A DNA stretch of 64,000 nucleotides, taken from the NCBI GenBank assembly GCA_036877525.1, contig JAZGTH010000002.1, forward strand, positions 9,842,501 through 9,906,500, written 5' to 3'. A program made the position numbers and the translations under genes. Positions 1-11,599 of this stretch are shown here, in pieces; the first letter of the stretch is position 1, and the number at the start of each line of letters is the position of its first letter. The stretch is from Chromobotia macracanthus (taxonomy: Eukaryota > Chordata > Actinopteri > Cypriniformes > Botiidae). The notes beneath the pieces are model-generated. The model had not been told where the DNA came from. It did no database searches and saw only the letters and a list, made by a program, of their open reading frames with translations.

Positions 1-1400
1 GATCTATATCTGCTAATAGTGATTCATTTCAGATTCGTCATAGGGCTAGGCCCTGCATGAGGAGTTGATGTTATGAAACATGCATTTTAACATCAATGAA
101 TTAATTTCGAAATGAACATTAATGGTAACATCAATGTAAAAAATTTTAATTATGAAAATGCTTCACAACAATTTATTTTTATTTCTTTAGCCATTATCAA
201 CAAACGTCCAAAATAATTATTAAACAATATATCTATACATAATATATTTTAATAATGTTTTTTACCGTGAAGGAGAAGATTATAGAGAACTGATGCCCTT
301 CTCTGCTTTGGGACGTACATTTCCCATTAGATTAGCCTAAACAGTCATGTTAAATTCAAACCACTAGAAGGCGCACCTGTACACAGATTACCTTTACATG
401 TTTTTGGCATATTATGTAATTGCTTGAGTATAACCCACAACAATGATGGCAGAACGATAATGGATAACATCATTAATAATAAAGTATACTGTTTACAATA
501 CACCAACTGATACACCAAAGTTAATTTTAAAAGGAGATGTACAGAATCATTTCTGAGGTTCGCATAAAGGCCCTGGAAAGGCCTACATTGTCACCAGTTA
601 GGGACCAAATAGGCAATCTTGAACTTTTCACTCATTTCCGGAGACTGATTGTGTGTCCTCTACTTGCTCTGGTTTTCATTTGTCGGTAAGGCCATCTGTT
701 CTGCGGCTTCCAGCGGTTCGGGCAGCTGTTCGGCCAGGCATGAGGGCACACGATGTATCGCTGTTTCACGCAGAGACCAAACACCTTTTACCAGCAAGTT
801 ACAGATAGATTAAACGCTCACACATCAATTGCCTACTGAGTGACCTGGCTTACAACATTTCTTCAATTATAAAACGTGCCACAGACCCAAAAGGCACAGA
901 AGACCAGCTAAACTACAAACCCATCCTTCATACTTGTAATATGAATATAATCATATATGATCATGTAAATATTGTTGGGTTTTTTTTGTTTTTTTTATTG
1001 TTTTGTTTTTTTGTAACTTTATTTGAAATACAATTCTGCATTTTATATGGATTTTATTTACTTATCTTTGTTTAATTATGTGTTATCTGTCTGTTATTGC
1101 GTCTGTAACCAAGACAAAGTTCTTGTAGGTCCGAATACTTTGCAATGAAAAGTTACTTCATTCATATATTTATTATATCATAAAACATTCATATAATGAT
1201 TGCATATCTTATATTTATATGTTTCATGTGGTAACATCCAAGTAAAAAAGACTTAATCAACCCGACTACGTTTGTTTACACCAACTTGTGTAAATTCTAA
1301 GTGCTGTGACAGGTTAAAAACAGCAATTTAGAATAACAACTGCACGCCCATCTACCGATAAAGTTTTTACTAAATATTCTTTACATTTCTAAAACACGGG
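1..1400. other. AT-rich intergenic DNA, no gene seen
   Basis: AT-rich sequence with poly-T runs near 980-1015. No open frame of note, splice-flanked exon or recognisable repeat was found on either strand. Confidence 0.5.
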
Positions 1401-1462
1401 ACATTTAAAAGTTCGGTGTTTATGTGACACGGTACAGTACTATAGTGGGCAGAGCAGCATCA

Positions 1463-1582
1463 ATGAGCTTTCCGAAGAAACCCGAGACGTTTCCGGAGGG
1501 ATCCGATCCAGGGATAACTGAGGCAGAGCGCAGAGACGAGCGCCGCTATTTCCAATTCACCATCGAAGAGAAACCCGTTTAA
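1463..1582 (+). CDS. candidate 39-residue small ORF in a GC-rich patch
   Basis: An ATG opens a 39-codon frame beginning MSFPKKPETFPEGSD and ending FTIEEKPV before TAA. The frame is strongly charged and proline-containing and has no low-complexity run. It sits in a short GC- and CpG-richer island (about 1460-1620) inside very AT-rich DNA, which is why it stands out. The in-frame codons upstream are open back to a TAA near 1395, so the start could be a little earlier. I recognise no family. It could be a first exon read past its donor, a real microprotein, or chance coding capacity in a CpG-rich promoter. Confidence 0.25.
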   Translation: MSFPKKPETFPEGSDPGITEAERRDERRYFQFTIEEKPV

Positions 1583-1639
1583 TTCCGTTCATTTATCGTT
1601 AACCGTCTTAATTCAACGATGGCACCGGGATACTGACAG

Positions 1640-2107
1640 TCATGGCGAATTCCCGGGCAAAGAATCGGGTCTGACTGCCATGTGTGATCCATCTCTTTTT
1701 GCGCCTTGCATCACAGACCGTACCAGGCTTATGCATTTTAAATATATAGGGCGCTTCCATGTACCGTGTACATGTCTACACACAACGACTACACTACGTG
1801 AGAGGACAACGTTGATGCCACTGGATATACCGAGGGATGATGCTTGATAAATCGGATTTATTCCCGTCGAAGATAAGATGTGTATCGGTGTGGCGTGGGA
1901 GAAAATGTCTTTGGCTTCAGTCGAGATTTCAGCAAGAAAATGAAGATTGGGAAGAAGCGTCTTGTCCTGCAGCCCAGTAACGAGTGCCAATCGTAATGTA
2001 CAAATAGAAAATTTGTGCACAAGATAATGATATTGATGCTGTGTCTCGGGATCAAACCATACTACAAAACAGAGCATAAATAGAGCAATCCTGCTACTGA
2101 ACTGCAT
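1640..2107 (-). other. 155-codon open frame, unrecognised
   Basis: A minus-strand frame of about 155 codons with no recognisable domain and no clear flanking splice sites. Composition is mixed hydrophobic without a convincing coding pattern. It starts just beyond the GC-rich patch that holds the small ORF, so the two may share a promoter-like island. I treat it as an open frame only. Confidence 0.12.
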
Positions 2108-2506
2108 TTAATTAAGTCACAGTGTAATGGGAATGTACTGCTAAGGCTTGGCCTAGCTTTATGGAAAACTCGAAGACATGACATGCACACGAAAAAAGAG
2201 GAAACGATATTTTTTGTTTTTTAAAACCTGTGTGCATGTGATATACCAGCTCTTGGCATAATAAGTTTTAACCCGTTCGACAAAAGACTTTCCCGTGAAA
2301 CAGGTCTTGTTTCTCTTCCCAGACTCGACCATCCCCGTATTAATTAATTTATTCTTTTTTTTAAATTCTCTGTTGTTTGTAAAGGACGTCGAGGTTCATA
2401 TTGGATTACAATTTGCATTCATGTGCGATTCCTTTAACGGGCTGTATCGGGTCAAAAAAAAAAATCCACGTTTTTGTGGGTTATTTATTTTTATAATTGC
2501 AACTAG

Positions 2507-2568
2507 CTCCCGTAAAGGCCTACCGCTGACACCAGATTCATTGTCTGGACCAAGACCGAAAAGTATAG
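2507..2568 (+). other. possible isolated exon with strong donor
   Basis: An acceptor-like tract ending in AG at 2505-2506 is followed by a 62-nt open stretch reading SRKGLPLTPDSLSGPRPKSI, then an excellent donor (GTAAGG) at 2569. The residue mix (S, P, K, G) looks more like protein than the flanking sequence does. I cannot connect it to any other exon here. Confidence 0.2.
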
Positions 2569-2599
2569 GTAAGGGTTCCGTCACATATATGACTCTTCT

Positions 2600-5500
2600 A
2601 TACTTTGATCTTTATCTTGCCTAATTTACTATAATTTTAGGCATACAAATGCTGATGTCAGATCAAACATCTTTAAAAAATTGACTCATGTCTCTCGTTA
2701 TGACGCATCCCGTGCACTGAAGTGAAATGCGGGCCTGTTTTATGCACTTGTTATCTCAATGTCCCTCATGCAAACGTACGCGCGCCTTCGCGTTCACACG
2801 CGCACACACATACGGAATCGGGCCGACAGAAAGAAAGAAACGCTAGAAACGTCGAGATAGTCGATAAAAACCATGCAAGCCACAATGGTGCGTGGGCTAC
2901 ATCTATGAAGCTGTAAACTGCACCCAAAATAACCGAATAACGAAATGGACTGGCGTGTGGTGCATCAGTATCGTCACATCTATAGATCTAAGCAATTTTA
3001 TTTCTTTCGCGTGCTCGTGAGAGAAAGAAACACGATCAGCCGCAATCTGAACAATGCAAACGCCGTATGCAAAAGCTACACGTCAGTAAACGATTAAGGT
3101 ACAACAGTGTGGCGCATCATCAGCCTTGATACTGTTAGCCCAGCGCAAATAAAGACCGGGAGAAAGGCTTTATAACGATGGGATCACGTTGTTCTTTTTA
3201 GTCGTATCGAGATGATATGGGAGAGTGGAAATGATTCAGGGTCGTTTGGTTGGTGAATTCCGCGTCGCCTCCTCCCACCGAGACTACGGTAGCGATATTA
3301 ACTGCTGTTGCTAGCCAGCCTTCTACCTCCAACCAACTCCAGTCAGTTTACATCTGACTCCTCCCAGCGAGATCGAAGCCCTTCTATCTGTTAATGCCAG
3401 ATATCCAATATATAAGAACCTCCGGAGACGAATATTACAAAATCATCAAAATTATTAGAATAATTGCAGCCCAAGGCATACCAGTTATAAGGTTAAGGGA
3501 AATTTCATTCAGTTATTGGTGGGCCCAAAAGGCCAGCATGTACGTAACAGTCAGTATACTTTAAAAAGCCTCCTAAAAATATGAATGGATTGGTACTTAT
3601 CAGAGGCTCTCATGGGGTGGGCTGAAGCACTTAAGTATTTGGTGGAGGAGAGTGCATTCTGTTTCATTGAAAAAGTGAAACTTTTCAGCCGCCCTGAAAA
3701 ATAAGGCGAGGTGAACTTTCATTTCTGTAGGCTGACACGCATGACACATCCAAAAAAGCCACATATTTGTCTAGCTCTTTATTTCACAGGGCAAAATATG
3801 CATGAACATTTGCTCTGGGAAAGTGTACAAAGTCTGCACGCAAATGAATGAAATCTGCATACTGAAACGGTTTGTCTATAGGGTTCAAAAACGTTACTAC
3901 TCCCTCCATTCCAAAACTAGGTCATTAAATCGCTTGTACCTTTTATTAAGTAAAAATGTGACATTAGACAGTCGTGAATTCAGAAGTACAAGGATATGCA
4001 TCTAGTTATTTATTTCTGTTATGCTTTCAATAGAATTTAAATCAATACAATAAGTGTTTTAGCATCAAAAACAGCTATAATAATCACTAAACATATTCTA
4101 AACACTAAACAATACACTAAACAATAAACTCTTTAGATATATACTTTATTAAATATATTTTATTCTGTCCATACCAGAAATTACTTTTCATTTTAATGAT
4201 GCGTCATCATCATTTAGTTCTACCCAAACGTTGTGTGCTCTTAAATATTAAATCTCTGCAGACTCTTTAAAAATTAATAGTTGCTACAATAGCAAACATC
4301 TTAACAATGGCATTACCTAAAAGCTCATTTCTGAAATTGAATCTGAGAGAATGGCTAATTCGAAATACATGTAAAGCTTAACAACTTGTAAACAAGTACA
4401 ACAGGTTGTCACAGTAAAAACACACTGCAGTAACAACATTTCAAGTTCTTGACTAACACCATGACAAAAACATTCACGCTTATCTTCCTTCTGGCTGATT
4501 ATTTCTCATGAGTGACACTTTCCTTCCCACCTCACCTCGACAAATCTGGGTTGCATTCAGACTTACAAAGACACATACACCGCACAAGGCAGAAGGACCC
4601 TGTAACCTAGCAACAAGCAGCTGTAATTGCTGTGACACAAGTGAATTAGTGTTTCTGCTCTAAAACAATGGGTCGGCACATTTCTATCTCCTGTTGGACT
4701 AAGGTGCTGAAGTGACTTTGTCATCCGCCAAGGTTTCTTTGTATAGCTGTATTTCTGTATTAGAGGCTGTTACGCATCTAACAATTTTAGACTGTAGGAA
4801 CGTTTCTCTAACATTTCCATGAAGTAACAAAATATTATTTTAAATTATTTAAATTCAGCACTGTTTTCGAAATATTCTACTAACTGCTTAAGAGTAGTTT
4901 TTGGTATATATAATATATATTGTTAAAAAATAACTACTGCAATAATGTTTTATGATTATTTTGAGAGACATTTTTGAGAACATTAGCCAATGTTCTGAGA
5001 ACGCTTCCTGTTAGCTAGTTACACCATTGAGGGGTAGCTCAGATGGCTCTTTGAGAGCTGCCAATATCGCCACAGCGGGTGAACATATACATCTGAATTA
5101 ATGGGTCAATGCTTTTTCATGTTGAGAGAGTTGGATAATGCTAGTTGGATAATTCTAGCTGGCTTTGCTGCGACACAGTAGGGGAGAAGGGTCCGCTTGG
5201 CAACTACACGGTACATGTCCTCTCCTAAATGCCCTCAACACAGATAAAAAAAGGTTTTCCCTCCCCTGTCTTTTTTAATACCCCGCAACCCAGGCCACAT
5301 GCCCATACTTAACACATAAAAAATGATGTATTGTAGCCTAGCAACAATGAGGTAATTACCATGAAAGACTAGTTGCTGGCATGCCATGTAGCCTGTGGTG
5401 GAAACAGCTGATCTGCTCAGCACTAAGGAGGAAGCAGAAGATGTTCCTCAGCATGGCACGGCAGATGCTTACAGGAGCCCTGCCTATCAAGAGACCACCA

Positions 5501-5650
5501 ATTGATTAAAAAAAAAAGAAATCAAGGGTGATGGTGGGGTCACACATCTCTCTGTGTTCTGATCATTTCAACCAATTATTAAATTACCAAAATACGTATT
5601 TTTTGTAAATTATTAGTCGATATGTTGATGCTGTAACCGCTTTGACGGGC
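2600..5650. other. intergenic DNA, nothing recognised
   Basis: About 3 kb of AT-rich sequence with scattered short open frames and none with recognisable coding character. Simple TA-rich tracts occur near 4900. No tRNA, SINE head or inverted repeat was identified. Confidence 0.45.
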
Positions 5651-5699
5651 TTCATTTAGTGAAGAAATCGCTAGGCTAATGAATCAAACAGTAAAATCG

Positions 5700-6072
5700 T
5701 GACTCTTTCTAAACGATTCATTAAAGGAACCGACTCGTAAGAGTCATTTGTTCATGAATCGGACTATACTGGTCGCGCTGTGGGACAATTTAACAGAATA
5801 ACGTGTTTAAGCGTTTTATTTTTAACAGACAATGTCCTGTTATATCATCACATTGAATTCAGACTTGAAACTCACAATTAACCCGGGGTTACATTTGATT
5901 CATTTTGTATTCGCATAACCGCGACAGAAACGACCATCTTATTCGACGTTTATTTACGCGTATTATCGTTTAAACAGGCACAATGCCCATGACCCAAAGC
6001 CACAGCAGTATCTTACCTTCCGTACATGCTTTTTTAAAGAAGTCCAAATATTGTCTTTTGGTTATTTTAAAG
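5700..6072 (+). other. gpr173: putative 5' UTR exon and promoter region of gpr173
   Basis: Locally CpG-containing sequence ending at a consensus donor (AAAG/GTGAGC, exon end 6072). It would splice to a good acceptor (TTCATAG at 6985-6991) just upstream of the gpr173 coding exon. The 5' limit is a guess. GPR173-type genes usually have non-coding 5' exons and a single coding exon, which fits. Confidence 0.35.
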
Positions 6073-7050
6073 GTGAGCGTGTCTGACAACAACTTATTTT
6101 TGGGCACAAAACGAATGAAAGTTCATAAACCATTCATAAAAGTTCATTTAGTTCATAAACCATGTTCGTCGTTAAGAGCTTAAACTGTTTGTTTGTTTGC
6201 TTGTTTACAAAGATATGAAATATGTTGATTTTTTTAAAGAATTGAATGTGGATATTGCTTTACTTGGAAATGGCTTTAAATTGTTTACTTTCACTTAAAT
6301 AGTCGAAGATTTGCAAACGTAATCCACACAGAACTGTAGATTACTTAATATTCTGTAAAAATGTTTAAAACCACACATAAAATATTTATATTACCTAAAA
6401 GCACCAGCCTCTGTAATAGCCGTAGCTCTGTAAACAGCAAAAAAGTGTAGCATATTAACACTTTTTGTTTGTCAGTCATGTTTTGTGAATGCGTGTTGAA
6501 GTTGTCCAAATTATTTGTTTAAATTGAAGATTTAGAGTTACGGCTTCTCCTCTGCTGACAGTAAATGTTAAAAAAAGACAAAAAATTTTTAGACAAATTT
6601 GTTTATAGATTGCGACACATAGTCATTTAACTAAAATGCATTTTCATTCAGAACCAGTAGTTTGCTGTTATGTTTCTTGCTGTGTAATGTGTTTTCTCAC
6701 ATAAGCAGAAAACATTCTCAGTGCTTCAGGAGTTTTACATCTTTTTATCTGTGAGAAAAAGCAGCAGTGTTAAAAAAGCTGTAATAGTTCAAAGAAAAAG
6801 CTTTTTTATCAGGCATCAATATCACGTTATTCTACATGAAGCCTTACTCTACCTGACCTAAAATTTTCTTCCAGGCATTTACAAACACGCTATACTTTTC
6901 CCAAATGTCAGTGGTGGTGTATGTAGCCTGTAAAAATCAGCAATCCTTTGTGAGAGAAAACAGTAACAAATGTTCTGTTCTTTATTCATAGGGGTAAAGG
7001 CTGACAGTGGTGGCAACTTTGAAGGGGAGTTCCAAAGAGAACCGTGCAAA

Positions 7051-7089
7051 ATGGGGCAATGCAAATCAAGCTTCTCTCGTTCCATCTGA
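7051..7089 (+). promoter_or_regulatory. short upstream ORF in gpr173 leader
   Basis: An ATG at 7051 in the predicted leader opens a 12-codon frame ending TGA before the gpr173 start. Another leader frame overlaps the receptor start and runs through the GGA/GGC-rich tract (about 7131-7180). Such upstream frames commonly lower translation of the main frame; here that is only an inference. Confidence 0.3.
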
Positions 7090-7234
7090 GACAACAACGA
7101 CAGGCAACCACGAGGACGGACGACAGCTCAGCCGGAGGAGGCGGAGGTGGAGGTGGGAGTGGAGGAAGTGGGGGTAAAGCAGGAGTCAGTTTCGGTGGAG
7201 AAGGAGGGGGTGTGCGATCAGAGCAGCAAAAGGG

Positions 7235-8398
7235 ATGGCCAACGGAAACTCAAGCAGTGATGGGCCTGGGAACCCCTTGGCAGCCGTAGTGTCTACTACA
7301 GGTGGCATGATGGGTGGAGCACCGTCTTCAGCTGTTTCCACCTACATTAAACTTGTTCTGCTGGGGTTGATCATCTGCATCAGCCTGGTGGGTAACTTAG
7401 TGGTGTCTCTGCTAGTCTTAAGGGACAGATCCCTTCACAAGGCACCTTACTACTTTCTTCTGGACCTCTGCCTTGCCGACACCATTCGCTCAGCGGTCTG
7501 TTTTCCATTCGTACTGGTGTCCATCAAGAACGGCTCAGCCTGGACTTACAGCGTGCTCAGCTGCAAGGTGGTGGCCTTCATGGCCGTACTTTTTTGCTTC
7601 CATGCTGCCTTCATGCTGTTCTGCATTAGCGTCACACGTTACATGGCCATTGCCCACCACCGGTTCTACTCTAAGCGAATGACTTTCTGGACCTGTGTCG
7701 CGGTGGTATGTATGGTCTGGACATTGTCGGTGGCCATGGCATTCCCACCCGTCTTTGACGTAGGCACCTACAAGTTTATCCGTGAGGAGGACCAGTGCAT
7801 CTTTGAGCATCGCTACTTCAAGGCCAATGATACGTTAGGGTTTATGTTGATGCTGGCTGTGTTAATCCTGGCCACTCATGTGGTCTACATGAAGCTCCTG
7901 CTGTTTGAATACAAACACCGAAAGATGAAGCCCGTCCAAATGGTCCCAGCCATCAGCCAAAATTGGACCTTTCATGGGCCTGGAGCCACAGGCCAGGCAG
8001 CCGCAAACTGGATAGCAGGGTTCGGCCGCGGTCCAATGCCTCCCACTTTATTGGGCATCAGGCAGAACTTGCACAACCAGAATAGACGCCTGCTAGGCAT
8101 GGAGGAGTTTAAGGCTGAGAAGCAGCTTGGCAGGATGTTCTATGTCATCACCTTGTTTTTTCTGGTGCTCTGGTCCCCATACATTGTGGCCTGTTACTGG
8201 CGGGTCTTTGTGAAAGCTTGTACCATCCCGCATCGCTATCTGTCCACCACAGTGTGGATGAGTTTCGCCCAGGCAGGCGTGAACCCCATCATCTGCTTTT
8301 TCCTCAACAAAGACCTAAAGAAGGGCCTGCTGGCCCACCTGCCTCCCTGTTGTAGAACTCAACCTCAACTGCCCCGTGAGCCTTACTGTGTAATGTGA
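7235..8398 (+). CDS. gpr173: orphan G protein-coupled receptor 173 (SREB3)
   Basis: A 387-residue rhodopsin-class receptor of the SREB family (GPR27, GPR85, GPR173), a plasma-membrane orphan receptor expressed mainly in brain and gonad in vertebrates. The single coding exon shows seven membrane segments: TM1 about 38-62 with GN, TM2 with LAD near 80-82, and the SREB variant TRY at 134-136 at the end of TM3. A C110-C188 pair is placed for the usual disulfide. TM6 carries WSPY and TM7 carries NPIICFF in place of NPxxY. The third loop (MVPAISQNWTFHGPGATG) and the tail REPYCVM are the GPR173 hallmarks that separate it from GPR27 and GPR85. The N-terminus has NGNSSS and is slightly longer than in mammals (373 residues). 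The start has a good context (GGGATGGCC), and no in-frame upstream ATG was found. Confidence 0.96.
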   Translation: MANGNSSSDGPGNPLAAVVSTTGGMMGGAPSSAVSTYIKLVLLGLIICISLVGNLVVSLLVLRDRSLHKAPYYFLLDLCLADTIRSAVCFPFVLVSIKNGSAWTYSVLSCKVVAFMAVLFCFHAAFMLFCISVTRYMAIAHHRFYSKRMTFWTCVAVVCMVWTLSVAMAFPPVFDVGTYKFIREEDQCIFEHRYFKANDTLGFMLMLAVLILATHVVYMKLLLFEYKHRKMKPVQMVPAISQNWTFHGPGATGQAAANWIAGFGRGPMPPTLLGIRQNLHNQNRRLLGMEEFKAEKQLGRMFYVITLFFLVLWSPYIVACYWRVFVKACTIPHRYLSTTVWMSFAQAGVNPIICFFLNKDLKKGLLAHLPPCCRTQPQLPREPYCVM

Positions 8399-9965
8399 AG
8401 ATGAGTGTTCATTCATATTGTCATTTCTTTCCATTCTTTCTCTTCTGGATTGGCATGTGGACGGCAAGGGGGAGGGAATGGGGGTCTTTAAAGATGAAGG
8501 CATGGAGGAACTGTAAGAGCTGTTGTGGCCTTTGATTCAGTTTAAGATGCTTTAAAAGAGCAGATGTCATGGAATAAGCATCTACTATCACCTTAGTGAT
8601 TTTAAGGGGGTCTACAATAATATGTGTTACAGTAACTCAACTCAAAACAGCTTTGAAGAAACGTGTTTTCCATTGAGGTGTATTAGAGGGGTGACAAAAC
8701 ATGACAAATCTAGCAGTTCAGAAATCAACCGAACTGGTATTTTATTATGAATGTATGAAGGCTATATCAAATGGCATCTTAAGATTGATCTCAACAAACG
8801 TAACCATTTGACTCAGTATGTGTCTTTATAAGGATCTTGATGGCCACAAAAACAGATTTGCAAAAATGTTTTTATGACTTGCAAAGAGCTGAAATATTGG
8901 CAGAGTAATTTGTAGTATTTGAACTAATGATTCAGAAATACTGAATGTGCATGTATATTACCTTATCGTGAAGGCTAAACAAACTTGAGATTAAACTATA
9001 TTTAAGAATGCGTGCCAAGAGACAAGCATAAGCATCTAGAAATAGTAATGAAAAAGACAAGTTCCTACAATTTATGCTAATTGGTTGGGCTGAATCCTTC
9101 CTGTGGCCCCATCAGACAGGAATTACGATGCTCATAGAAAAAACATTGTGTAAAAAAGCAACATAGAAACATCGAAAACAAATAATGTTTTCTTCTTCAA
9201 GTTAATTCAAAGGTATTATACAGACAAAGGAAGCTGATAAAAAATATGGATCTATGTGAATAAATGGATGTTCAGGTATATAGGCGCTTTGTCCCTGAGT
9301 AATTTTAATGAGATTTTTGCTGTAATTTATTGTTTATTTATTCGTCTCTCTTTCTCAGCTCTGTTTACCTGTTGATTTTTGATGAAAAATATTTCATAGC
9401 ATTGCACAAAATAATTCATGCCCTTATCATTTTTATAACTGAATATGTGTTATTGAAACCAAGAAAAGCTATGTTACTGTAAGTAGTCTCCTAACACAGA
9501 GACAACCTTTGTTAGATTTTGTGAGGAGGCCAGGGGTGATGAGGATAGAATAAATATACTGATCTGTTAATGATGTAATTCAGTTAAATCAACCGATCAT
9601 TTATCCTTCCAAATGATTGCACAGAAGATGTTGTAAAGGAGATGTTACGTAGTGCTTTCCGTCTTGAATGACTTGAATGAAACTTCGCTATTGGACCGAT
9701 ACAAATGAAAGTGTTTTTAATATGTGATTTTAATGTGTATGTTAAGAAGGTAATTAATTCCGCTTTTTGACAGGTAGGTTGCAGTAGAGGTATTTATTTG
9801 CATTTAAAGTGTATTACACACTAAATATAAGTGGATTTCTTGGAAATGTTTATGCTGGATTGGAGTCTAACATAGTACATGTGTGATTTGACCTGCTGTT
9901 GACCTTTAAAAGCAGAAATCTAATTCTACGACTGAATTCTTGTAATAAAAAATATGAATGTGTTT
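8399..9965 (+). other. gpr173: gpr173 3' UTR (predicted)
   Basis: Non-coding sequence after the stop, with plus-strand AATAAA signals at 9259-9264, 9549-9554 and 9944-9949. The last is followed by GT-rich sequence, so it is a plausible end. Extent is inferred. Confidence 0.4.
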
Positions 9966-9969
9966 GAGA

Positions 9970-11400
9970 TTAGAAAAAAGAAGTAAGCTGTTAGAGGAAT
10001 GTTTAGATTTATTTAATAATATTCCATTTCATTAGGAGCTAAGAAGTTGGTGAGCTAAATTCTGAAATGGGTTGACCTGTCAAATAAATTTCCCTTAATG
10101 TTTTGCACACAAATTGCACATCATTGATCAGTGACATGGTTTCTCTGGCATATTGTGACTTGAATTGGAATGCTGAACTAATGCAGATAGGACATAGAGA
10201 TTGTAACATTTCTTTGAATGTGAAAGGGGGCAAAAACCTATGACATATCTGCAGGGTAGATACAGGATTGGTTGGAGTGGTCCCAATTCCTTTTCTAAAC
10301 CCCTCATTGCAAGAACAAAGAAAAACAGCAGAAATTAATGACAACATCTATGATCAGCAGGAAAAAAGAAATAATTCTTTCTGTTATCTGCATCATATGC
10401 CTTACTTCATTACCAAGGGTTAATGTTACCAATGCAGGAATGATTTGAAAGCTGTATGCTTCTATAGACACCAATAAATCATACTAAAACATATGCTGGG
10501 GAAAACACAACACTGTGTATTGGTGGATGTTCGGAGAACACGTCTCGCTCCCCTTCACAAGCCTACGAGTTGCGGGTGAGAAGGCGCCAGCATCGGCTGC
10601 GTTACTGATAACAAATTTGTGAATTGTGGCACACTGGAGTGTACAATTCTGCTCAGTTCTCTGGAGAGACTTGAATTTAACAGAAGAAAAAAAACAACAC
10701 AGAGAGACAAAATTGATTTTCCGTGGAAGTAAAAGGAACTTCTTGGATTCTTAAGGATTTCTTCAAGACTTTTTCTTCTTCTCGTCTTTGGGGGTCGTGG
10801 GGGTGTCAGGGGTGGGATACAGTATATGAATGAAGGTTTGGGCTATTGTGTATTCACCTGTGAATAGGAAATTGCTTGGGTTGGTGTTGGGTGGAAAGGA
10901 TGTGATTTTGTAATGAGCAAAAATGCCTGGTAGAACATTTTTAGTTGCTTCAGGCATCTTATCTTTTGTAAAATAACTGTGAACCTCTGTGTAATTTCAT
11001 GTGTATTATATGGACAACGCACTAACTTCAGTGAGGGCGGAATGAAGGGTGGGGTTACAACCCTTGATCATCATCTTTTTACCATGCATGTGTGTGTGTG
11101 AGCGTTTATGCAGCGTATGAGTGTGTGGATGGACTGGGACACAAAGAAACCACTCCTGCAGTTGATCAACTAAAGACTACATAACTGTAAAGATTATTTC
11201 TGACAATACAAAGAGCTGAGCCTTAAACAACATAGACTATTCAATAGGGATGTTAACAATGGAAATAATATATTTATAGAAATAATCACAAAATTATTGC
11301 TCTCAACTAAACATGCAAAAATGAAATAGTCATAACATAAACGTTTGGAACTTTTTACTTTTAATAGTATGTTTAAACCTTCTTCACCATATCGTGGAAC
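9970..11400. other. intergenic, no supported gene
   Basis: Contains a minus-strand open frame of about 100 codons (10039-10347) and one of 64 codons (10763-10957). Neither has a recognisable domain or convincing splice context. A short GT-rich stretch lies near 11090-11130. Confidence 0.4.
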
Positions 11401-11409
11401 CCTGTATAT

Positions 11410-11586
11410 CAGGGATGGGAAAGCTTGTTCCTGGAGAGCCAGTGTCCTACAGAGATTAACTCCAACCCCGGTAAAACTCACCTGCCTTCTAATAATCCTG
11501 ATTAGCAGGTTCAGGTGTGGTTGATTAGGGTTGGAGCTGAACTCTACAGGACACTGGCCCTCCAGGAACAAGGTTCCCCATCCCTG
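11410..11586. mobile_element. hAT-type MITE, palindromic, with 8-bp target duplication
   Basis: A 177-bp non-autonomous element that is an imperfect palindrome. It starts CAGGGATGGG and ends CCATCCCTG, and the inner arms repeat the text around GTTCCTGGAG...CAGTGTCCT in inverted order. The flanks CTGTATAT (11402-11409) and CTGTAAAT (11587-11594) match at 7 of 8 positions. CAGGG...CCCTG ends with an 8-bp duplication are typical of hAT elements. It has no coding capacity. Confidence 0.85.
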
Positions 11587-11599
11587 CTGTAAATAATTG

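Noticed and set aside
10039..10347. 102-codon minus-strand frame between gpr173 and suv39h1
   Set aside because: No domain, no splice context, and composition like the surrounding AT-rich DNA.
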